Assembly: GCF_902459465.1 (NCBI RefSeq)
Contig: NC_047064.1
Coordinates: 12,356,160-12,420,159, forward strand
DNA: 64,000 bases
From: Asterias rubens
Lineage: Eukaryota; Echinodermata; Asteroidea; Forcipulatida; Asteriidae
Reading direction: 5' to 3'
The number at the start of each line of letters is the position of its first letter. Positions within the stretch are counted from its first letter, which is position 1. The position numbers were made by a program, and so were the translations under genes. Shown one piece after another: positions 56,116 to 64,000 of the stretch. The notes under the pieces are model-generated. The model was not told the origin of the DNA. It worked only from the letters and a program-made list of their open reading frames with translations, and ran no database searches.

Positions 56116-56670
56116 GTTAGTGAGTGTCGTCGTCAATTTGTGATTGAATGAATTGTTGAAAGGGATCGGCTTTTTCCAACATAAAACTTAAATTTCCTGA
56201 TTGAGATAGTTAATGTGATTAAGACTATTCACAAATCCAGCATTTGACCTGGGAGTTATTTGATACAACAAAAAAATAAACACAAACTTCAGATGTGTAC
56301 CGTTACACATGATTTTACACACTTTTATAATAAACTTAAAGATAGCAAAATTGTAGTGTATGGCTCAGGATTTATGATTTTTTTTAATCATTAAATTATG
56401 TCTTCTGGCTGGAACCGGATGTCAGTGTCAAACAGGTCAAAATTTGTGTACACATTAAACTTCTGATTTGAACCAGATGTCAAGGTCAAATTGTGTCGCT
56501 ATCTGTGTAGCATTTGTTGACCTTGATGTGTAGATTTTAAACATCCAACATGAGGTTCATGAGTTACGAATTTTTTTAAACAAATATACAACTTTGATTT
56601 AGTGTAATTGGAAATCTGATGATGCTGTGACATCATCAAGTTTGTGTCGTCTTGATATTAAGGTTGTAAA
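56116..56670. other. Helitron-type fragments, no gene seen
   Basis: Contains TTCTGGCTGGAACCGGATGTCA..GGTCAAA phrases and ATCTGATGATGCTGTGACATCA, which resemble weakly the CTTCCGG and TGACGTCA motifs of the Helitron-type bodies. No coding sequence. Confidence 0.35.
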
Positions 56671-56675
56671 ATAAG

Positions 56676-56846
56676 GGAATAATTATGTGCTTTGCCAGTT
56701 TTAACCACTCTGTTTTATACCTGTTGCAGTCTGGATGCGATAATTACCCCGCCTCCGGCTTGGGTAATTATCAGCATCCAGACTGCAACCGGTTTTAAAC
56801 AAAGTGTTTAACACCGGCCAGGCACATTTTTATTCCTATTCATAAA
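56676..56846. mobile_element. Foldback MITE of about 170 bp
   Basis: The centre is a strong hairpin (GTTGCAGTCTGGATGC, GATAATTACCC and their complements, 56,722-56,789). Outside it the inverted similarity continues imperfectly (GGGAATAATTATGTGCTTTG versus the complement of GGCACATTTTTATTCC), so the whole is a foldback element with a highly paired core. Confidence 0.7.
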
Positions 56847-58429
56847 AACCATTTCGGTCAAAAACATAAAAATCAAAAACAAATTGTCCACAAGTAAAAA
56901 AACAAAAACTCATAAATTATAGTTTGTCAATAATTTCTTCCCAAAATCTATAATTTTAAAAAAAAAAGATTCACTAGATTGCACCAGAGAGCATCTACGG
57001 GCAAAAACAAATCCGGACCCCACGCCGTCAATGTTATGTCCCCCCCCCCTTTCAAGATGGATTGACACCCCTGGTTCCAAGATATGCTTACATTAAAAAA
57101 GAAATGGTTACATTCCAAGCTAAGCAGCTACTCAGCTACGCTTATACAAGCCAAGATAAGTTTAGGTTCCAGTTACGCTGTAATCAAAAGGTACGCTTTC
57201 CATCCTGAGTCAAGCTAGGCTTACGTTTCAAGATTTGCAGCTACGCTTACGTTTCAAAAATTCTCACAAGGACGCTTTTGAATCCCTCAAGATCCCCTTC
57301 CTCCCCGAGATTAACAAATCTTTCAAACAGGCCCATTGATCAGTTTCATGTGTTTAGCAGAAAATACTGCTTACAAAATGTCTTTACTATTTAAAAATTT
57401 AATCAGGCACCAGCCACAAGTTCACATCATTTCAAGTTTAGTTAAAATTTGGCTGGTAATCAGTTTCTGCTATGCAATACTATTTTGTGCTAAGCAAATT
57501 TTTGTGCCACTATACAGGCATTATGAAATTGGGTCTTGGTACGTCGGGAGCATGTAACGCCACAATCGCATCATGGCTATGCAGCAGTAGGCCTATAGTT
57601 TATTGTACCGGTACCAGGAATGCTTTATTTACTTGTCACTGTCCCATCATATTCTGGGTTTAGTTTCTTTGTGTTCTTTGTTACGATCTTAGGATGTACG
57701 TCGAAGCACGAAGGTCTACCTTCATCGTCGAAGGATTTGCCTGATCTGTATATTTATGCTGATTGTTTATAATACATGGATAGACTGGATCCTTATGCTG
57801 CGTCACAGTAAAATAATGCTATAAACAAAGCACCAGTCTACTTACAACATTGGGCGACAATGTCCTGAAGATTTTACAATTGCAACGGCTGGAAACACGT
57901 ATACGCTGGCCTTTTACCGCTTTTGGGTTTTAATTTTTCCCCCCGCTAATTACATGACATTTTGATGATTTTGTTTTACAGCAACCATCTACAAAAACAT
58001 TATTTATGATTCTAATGTCGGTGATTGTTAGTGTGTGCAAACAAGGGTGCTGTGTGACCACGAGGATGGGAAAGTGTGCAAATGCCAATAGCCCTTTTCT
58101 GTACGGTAATAGGAGATTTATGCAGTCTACCCGCGGTACACTCGATTTAATAAGTCTCCTTTGTGATATATCTGCGCGAGTAGGCATGATTTTTCATGCA
58201 AGACCTCGGTTTGAATACTAATTAGTCAAAGGGCATCTGAAATTCAGTCTTTTTCGGCTTTATTTGAAAAGTATTGACAGAAATAATGTAGAAGTACACT
58301 GAAATGAAGAGCATATCTGTCGTTATGTATAAAAACAATCGGTGCAACTCAAACTTTAAAAAGATAAATTGTAAGTAAAAAATGGCTTCCAAAACAGAGA
58401 AAATCCTGGTCTCACTACTAAACAACACA
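56847..58429. other. No gene seen
   Basis: AT-rich sequence with a stretch of repeated TACGCTTAC/AAGCTAAG phrases at 57,110-57,270. Opposed frames at 57,930-58,221 overlap and have no motif. Confidence 0.4.
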
Positions 58430-58976
58430 ATTCTCTGGAACGCATTAAAAAAAGAGCTTGTAGGATTATTTTAGCTAATGATTGGGATTCATACCACCAT
58501 ACCCTTCATTTATTCAAGTTACAAAACCTCCAGCAAACGCCGTCAACACATTTGTCTTAAATTTGCTAATTCTCTAACGAGCAGTAACGTATTTCGAGAG
58601 TGGCTTCCTAAAACGAGAGGAGATAGTAATGGCCGTTCACTACGTAACTCACATTTGTTTACAACTCTTAATGTACATACCAAGCGACATGCTAAAAGTG
58701 CAATCCCTTACATGACCAAACTCCTTAATGAAAATTTTGTGCAATTAATTTTGAATGTTTTTTTGTTTGTTTTTGTTTTTGCAGTAATATTTTTCTGCTC
58801 ATCTCACCTAGTTGAATTCCTGTGTACTTTTTATGCCCTCTTGTTATAATCAAACCCAATTTTGTTATGTCTGTAATTTTATTGTTTTATCTGTAAATTT
58901 TGTAAATTCAATGTAATTTTGCCTATGGCAACTAATTTGAATGTTTTGAATAAACCATGAATAATAATAACAATAA
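58430..58976 (+). pseudogene. LINE 3' end (reverse transcriptase C-terminal tail)
   Basis: The frame starting near 58,431 reads SLERIKKRACRIILANDWDS then LFKLQNLQQ, the typical thumb/tail segment after the RT domain of CR1/jockey-like LINEs. A one-base shift near 58,535 moves the continuation (RRQHICLKFANSLTSSNVFR, then SAIPYMTKLLNEN) to another frame. The 3' UTR ends in a short (ATAATA)n-type tail. The RT core is absent, so this is a 5'-truncated copy. Confidence 0.7.
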
Positions 58977-59006
58977 CTAGACATAATTGCATTTGTGCAC
59001 AAATGC
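58977..59006 (-). mobile_element. Helitron-like 3' end on the minus strand
   Basis: On the minus strand a perfect hairpin GCATTTGT/ACAAATGC is followed by AATTATGTCTAGTTATTG. It matches the end at 25,105. The body runs right to about 59,780. Confidence 0.6.
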
Positions 59007-59820
59007 AGAGCTGTTTCGTTAATAACATTTTACAATTTTTCAACTGAATTTTAAATTTATTCATTCACAGCAGTTCTGACCAATCCAGGCTATTTAAAAA
59101 AAATGTATACCATGTTCGGATAGCAATTTGTGTGTTAAAGGTGCAAAAATAGAAAAAATCATAACAAATCGTGTGATGACGTCATGACGTCATTTTACAA
59201 TTCACGAGAACTTGCCAATATCTAACAATCTACAAAGTCTCAACAAAATCGCGTTTTTATTTCAAGAGTTATATGTCTTCAAAATATGCACCTTTAATGC
59301 CGCGTCATGTGACCCCCGATGACGTCATTGATCTGAAACTTCACACACATGATGCCTGCCTGACCGTTAGCGTGTGTGTAGAATTTAAAGTGATTACAAA
59401 AAACTTCACCACAGACATCTTCAAAAAGTCCATTTTGAAGAGTTTTCAACCTGCCGCTAGAGGGCGCTGTTGCAATTTGTGACGTCATCAATATTTTTTT
59501 TGAACTGCCCACCCTTGCTAGACACTTGTGTCCTTGGAGAGCAACTTCATAACTTTTACCACTTTTGAGTTACAGGGCACTTCCGTTTTTGACCCATTGC
59601 GACCGGAAGTAGAGGTCATGTGAGGTCACGCACATGACATCATTGCTTTAGGATCATCATTGCACCGTAACCTGCGATCCCTGAAAGTTTCATTGCAATT
59701 GCTCTTTAGGAACTATGCAAAAAATTGTGTGTACTGAAACAGACAAATAAAAAAAAAATAATAAAAAAATTAACAAAAACAAGAGCTGTTTCGCTGCGCT
59801 TTGCTATGAAACAGCTAATA
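59007..59820 (-). mobile_element. Helitron-type body shared with 28,180-28,740
   Basis: Contains GTGATGACGTCATGACGTCA, CACGTCATGTGACCCCC-type phrases, CCTGCCGCTAGAGGGCGCTG, TTGCGACCGGAAGTAGAGGTCA and, at the right, a hairpin AGCTGTTTCG..GAAACAGCTAATA (59,783-59,817). No gene. Confidence 0.6.
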
Positions 59821-60266
59821 AAAGTATGGTTGATAGTATCAAAGGCTTTGGAGAGATCGATAAAAACACCAATAGAAGATTGCTTATCAGAAAGAGAAAT
59901 GGAAAGAGAATCAACAAGTTGGATCAGAGCCATATAAGTAGAGTAACTGGCTCGAAAACCGAACTGCTGGTCATAAAGAAGATGAAATTGGATGACAAAG
60001 AAATTTTTACAGAGACTCTTGGCATTCAAATAGCAAACAGAGAATTCACAAGACGAAGAATTACTGTTCATAATTTTGAAGCTGTTGGCATCAAAATATG
60101 AGCAATTACAATCACCAAATAAAGATAAACCGTCATTGTCATTAGATGAACCGTTTTCAAAAAACGCACACAAATAAAGAGAAGTTAAGTAACGAAATAA
60201 CAAAACGTACACATGAAGAGTACATGTATGAGGTAAAGCTGGATCTTCAGGCAAAAAACAAACCAA
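59706..60266 (-). pseudogene. LINE ORF2 fragment, internally deleted
   Basis: On the minus strand a frame of 186 codons contains the start of an endonuclease domain (CEFSVCYLNAKSL) joined almost directly to an RT segment (DQQFGFRASYSTYMALIQLV, then VFIDLSKAFDTINH). F-I-D-L-S-K-A-F-D is the RT motif A of LINE elements, with its catalytic aspartate. The rest of the endonuclease and the YxDD core are missing. It overlaps the hairpin end of the Helitron-type unit at its 3' side. Confidence 0.75.
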
Positions 60267-60375
60267 AAATCAGTCTCGAACAGATAAAAGTACACATACA
60301 GAAACTTTAGGATATATAAATGGAACAATTACTTGAAGCTTAAAGGTAATCATCAAGTAATCAAACAATGCTCTT

Positions 60376-60930
60376 CTCTACAGTCTTCCTAACAACCAGA
60401 TTTCCCGACTTCAACGGCTCCAAAATACTGCTGCCCGCATTGTGACACTGTCTAGAAAATCCTGTTCTATCACCCCCGTTCTGAAACAACTACACTGGCT
60501 CCCTATCTCTCAACGAATCATCTTCAAGCTGATGCTCATTGTCCACAAAGCTCTTAATGGCAAGGCTCCCCACTATATTTCTGAACTGCTTCAAGTTTAC
60601 ACTCCATCAAGGAATCTTCGATCAAGTTCTATGCTTCTCCTCATTGAACCCAAGTCTCGACACTCATGGGGTGACAGGTCTTTTTCTTCAGCCGCGCCAC
60701 GCATCTGGAACTCTCTACCACTTAATCTTCGATCTTGTGTTTGTACCGCAAAATTCAAGTCTTTCTCAAAATTTTTCTTATGTCACAGGTTTTCAATGAC
60801 TAATTTTGTTGTGTCTGTTTTTTTGTGTGTTGTGTTTTGTTTTTGTTTTGTTTTTGGTTTTACTGCGCCTTGAACACCCAGCAGGGTGGATATGTGCGCA
60901 TTACAAGTCTTATTATTTTTATTATTATTA
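60376..60930 (+). pseudogene. L2/CR1-like LINE 3' end
   Basis: A frame beginning near 60,376 reads QISRLQRLQNTAARIVTLSR, then ITPVLKQLHWLPISQRIIFK, LIVHKALNGKAPHYISELLQ and FSSAAPRIWNSLPLNLRS. This is the well-known C-terminal region after RT in L2/CR1/Rex-type LINEs, nearly intact here. The 3' UTR ends with CAGGGTGGATATGTGCGCAT and a TTATTATT-type tail, typical of L2-like ends. The 5' part is truncated. Confidence 0.8.
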
Positions 60931-61013
60931 TGTTTGATATAACAACCCAATAGTCAATGGACAAAGTTTGTTCAGTTCTTTGAGGGTGGGGACTGATGCC
61001 TTGGTCTTGTTCT

Positions 61014-61799
61014 TCAAGAGCAAGATAATCTTACCATCTCTGGTCCAGACGGCTTCCAATTGGTCACATCGTCTGGCCTCTTGATACAGCTCATGCCTTT
61101 CAGATGACGTTTGTTGGCAAATACCAGCGAGCGTGATCTATAGCTTGTAAACTTCACGATGACAGGGCATGGCCATTGGGGGCACCAGAGGGGGTCGTCG
61201 CTTTCCGGGGCTTGCCAAGGCGATGAGATCCATCTAGATTGTGCAAGTGGAGATCTAAGCTTGAGTTTGTTGTTGAGTACATCAAGGGAGATCTTGTCAG
61301 TATTTTCGCTGGGGGTCTCTGGAATGCCGTTTATCACTAGACAGTTCCGACGGCTGTATTGCTGAAGATCATCAATCTCCTGTTCAAACTGGTCGTTTTG
61401 ATCGGAAATTTTCCGATTGTGATTGAACATCTTTTCCATTTGTTCTGAATGTTTGTTGATATCCATTGAAGTGGCCTCTTAGACATCTTGTGCGATGGTT
61501 TCTTGCACAGACAATGCTACGGACTCTACAAAAAGCTTAATTGCAACTAGACTCTCAGCAAGCTTAATACCCATCATGAGATCAGAGTTGATGATATTGC
61601 TTGCAAGGAGTGTAGCGATGGGATCAACAATGGCTTTCGGGATAGCTGGATCATCGATGATAGATTTAGCAATCTGTTCTCGAAGTTCATCATTTTGTTT
61701 GGGGTTGCTTATGGCATCAACTGGTACAGTCTTAGTTGTTGGTGTAAAAGAGATACCTTGTTGGGTCGCCCTTTGTGTTGTGCTTTGTGAAGATGACAA
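61014..61799 (-). pseudogene. LINE ORF1 protein, one in-frame stop and a local frame disruption
   Basis: One minus-strand reading frame spans 262 codons with a single internal stop (TAA, about 61,479). N-terminally it starts MSSSQSTTQRATQQGISFTP. After the stop come a coiled coil (HSEQMEKMFNHNRKISDQND) and the ORF1 motif DLQQYSRRNCLVINGIPETP, then a C-terminal piece (PVIVKFTSYRSRSLVFANKR). Between about 61,250 and 61,170 an alternative frame gives the expected SHRLGKPRK, so two compensating frameshifts are likely. LINE ORF1 proteins bind the element RNA. It may be the 5' part of the same minus-strand LINE whose ORF2 remnant is at 59,706-60,266, with the plus-strand L2-like end inserted between. 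Confidence 0.75.
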
Positions 61800-61859
61800 T
61801 AGTTCCTTTTGTCCACTCCACTCCTTTTTGGCAACTTCACCGAAGGCACGTATCTTACA

Positions 61860-62470
61860 TTAATTGTTTATAAACAAGGAATACAGTGATGTGATTGAAT
61901 GGGTTTGAGGTGCAGAAGTTATCCGTAGGTAACAGAGACACTCATTTTCAAAGGTATGTTGAGATTGTTTTCAATCACTTTTGAAGTATTTTTTGCCGTT
62001 GAGATGCATATTTTGAGAACTTGTGTGCACAACTTTCCGTGTAACAAACCTACCCAAACATTGTTTTCAAACTTTTGTTGATTTCTTTCTCTCACAATGT
62101 ACATCACCCAACTTTATTCCCATGCTAATTAACCCCTTGATATGATGTTATTAATCAGCAAGGAAGTCTCCTATGTAAACAAAAAAAAGAAGACATTTTG
62201 GCACTTGAATCTACAAACAAAAATATTTTGAAAATGATACCCTTGTTGTCCTGTTTTGACTTGTTTCTCCGTAATAAAATTGCCGACATAAGACTAATCT
62301 ACCTTGATCACATCACATATGTAGCTTTCACATTTAAAGAGATACAGCAAAAAACAATTGGTAATATTTAAACTTTAAAACCGTCTAATTCCACACCTGA
62401 TGAAGTCATCATGACAGCATTGTTCGAGTGATGTCTTCATATTGAGGTTCAGTTGTTTAATGAATTGTTG
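61860..62470. other. No gene seen
   Basis: AT-rich sequence between two LINE remnants. 62,380-62,470 contains CACCTGATGAAGTCATCATGA, reminiscent of the Helitron-type TGACGTCATCATGA motif. Confidence 0.35.
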
Positions 62471-62489
62471 ATGATAATGAATGCCTGAC

Positions 62490-63640
62490 AACAACATTCC
62501 AAACATCGTGAAGTTGCTGGCAGAAGGAGGAACCAACTTGGGAAAATTGAGGATGACACAATCGAAGAGAGGATCAAGGCTTGGTACATACACTTTAGTC
62601 AACTGCTCGGAATTCCCCCTATTGTGCAGGGAGTTGACGACGACATCAATGGTGCTTGACAAAATCCATATTCAAGACTGGCCCTTTAGCATCTCAGAGT
62701 AGGAGAAAGCTAAAGAATCTCTCAAACTTGGCAAAGGTTGTGGGCCGGATGGAATATCTCCTGAAGTAGTCAAGCTTTACAACATGGACAGCAACACACT
62801 GGACGTGCAACCGGGCACATACTTGCAGGCAGAAACCAGAGCAGTGGTCCTTATCAATCATATCGCCTATTCCTAAATCAGGGGACTTACGTAAAACAGA
62901 CAACTACGGGGGAATTAGTCTGTCATCAGTCATTGCTAAACTTTACAACAGAATGATCCTCGATCGAATCCGACCTGCTATTGACCCGCATCTAAGAGAG
63001 AACCAGAACCGCTTTTAATAGAACACATGTAAGTCAACTGTTAGCACTAAGAAGGATCGTTGAAGGAGTGAAGAAAATATAAAGTACCAGGCAGTCATAA
63101 CATTCATAGATTTTAAGAAGGCATTTGACTCCATACACCGGGGGAAAATTATGAAAATACTAGCTGCTTACGAGGTACCACTGCGGCTTGTCCAATACAT
63201 TATTAACGGCATGTACACTAAAACATAATAACACCAGGGCAAAGGTATTATCTCCCGACGGTGAAACAGAGGAGTTAGAAATATCTGCGAGAATGCTTCA
63301 GGGTGATACACTAGCACCTTTTCTTTTCATCATCGTCCTAGACTATGCTATGAGACAGGCTTACGGCTTGGTTTTATATGTACGTAATCAAGCCCAGATA
63401 AACCAGGAGAGTAAGACCTACTTAACTCACAGACCTTGACTTTGCAGATGACATTGCTCTACTCACAGAACAAATCAGTCAAGCACAAGAGCTGCTTGAC
63501 AGGGTGGAGACAAAGTGTACCAACTAATGAGGGTACACGCCTCAAAGCAATCAGTGGGACAAACTTGAAAGACAGGTCAAGCTTCGTCTTATCTGTGTAC
63601 ATACGCAGCCATTGTCATGTGCATATAGTGCAATAATTAT
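62490..63640 (+). pseudogene. RTE-like LINE reverse transcriptase, many frameshifts
   Basis: Pieces of one RT domain follow each other in shifting frames: RIKAWYIHFSQLLG (about 62,570), GKGCGPDGISPEVVKLY (about 62,733), FIDFKKAFDSIHRGKIMKIL (about 63,100; motif A aspartate), AKVLSPDGETEELEI and MLQGDTLAPFLFIIVLDYAM (63,240-63,355; motif B region), and LTDLDFADDIALL (63,425-63,465; FADD catalytic motif C). The motif set and spacing fit RTE-type LINEs. At least five frame changes and several stops make it non-functional. Confidence 0.8.
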
Positions 63641-64000
63641 TATTGCATAAGATATTACGAGGTTCGAATACTATGAAGAAAACGGACTAGTCCGATGGAC
63701 CTCGTATTAGCAAGAGTCAACGGTATAAGACAGTTTTTCCCTTTAGTTCTACAGAAACTTCAAAAATACAATGAAAACATAGTTAGAAGGAGGGTTACTT
63801 GCCACATATCAATGATCAAGCAGCAAATGACATTGGCTTTACATGAAAAGATGACATTAACAAAGTGCAAATTTTAAGGTTTATAGGGCTAGGAGGTGCT
63901 CCTTTTAAAGGATTAAAAATGCGGTAAGGTCAGCAGTCTAAGATGTATTTTTGTGTTCAACCGGAAAAAAAAAATGGAAGACACATCACATTTTTTTAAT
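63641..64000. other. No gene seen
   Basis: AT-rich sequence at the window end; may include the 3' flank of the RTE-like LINE. No motif. Confidence 0.35.

Noticed and set aside
61159..61365. Plus-strand frames opposite the LINE ORF1
   Set aside because: They are shadows of the ORF1 coding strand, which has recognisable ORF1 motifs.

Overview
The window looks like a repeat-dominated intergenic or intronic stretch of a eukaryotic genome, most likely a marine deuterostome invertebrate, with an echinoderm such as a sea star my best guess. The guess rests on the repeat types (Helitron-like elements, TTAA-flanked MITEs, long foldback elements, DIRS, CR1/L2- and RTE-like LINEs, tRNA- and 5S-derived sequences), not on a species-diagnostic gene. 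Coding sequence is sparse, spliced and mostly transposon-derived. Nothing bacterial, no CRISPR and no operon is visible.

Layout. (1) 1-16,360: a head-to-tail array of Helitron-like units, each ending in a hairpin followed by CTAG and each carrying a 5S rRNA-like segment and a variable number of 148-bp subrepeats. (2) 16,360-25,900: further Helitron-type sequence rich in TGACGTCA and CTTCCGG..CCGGAAG motifs, a tRNA-derived SINE and a TTAA-flanked MITE. (3) 25,894-28,156: the 5' end of a minus-strand LTR retrotransposon (LTR, tRNA-Pro-type primer site, broken gag). (4) 29,098-29,645: a 548-bp foldback element. (5) 29,648-41,326: an 11.7-kb element with about 1.35-kb terminal inverted repeats made of 31-bp minisatellite units. 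It carries a DDE integrase gene on the plus strand just inside the left arm and a previously hidden two-exon RING-finger gene on the minus strand just inside the right arm. (6) 41,388-43,933: five copies of one MITE. (7) 44,100-45,330: a decayed gag-like coding region. (8) 49,266-55,821: two exons of an unidentified minus-strand gene separated by an intron of about 6.3 kb that holds Helitron, SINE and DIRS insertions. (9) 58,430-63,640: decayed LINE pieces in both orientations around another Helitron-type element.

The most interesting system is the 11.7-kb element. Its two genes face inward from the two arms, and each lies just inside a conserved, non-minisatellite core of the arm that may act as a promoter. 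The adjacent 548-bp foldback shares its first 13 terminal bases and the same 31-bp array period, so it may be a non-autonomous relative. It resembles the foldback/TU type of echinoderm transposon, with candidate autonomous coding capacity. Most gene models here are broken by frameshifts; the RING gene, the C-terminal part of the integrase and the two host-type exons are the intact coding pieces.
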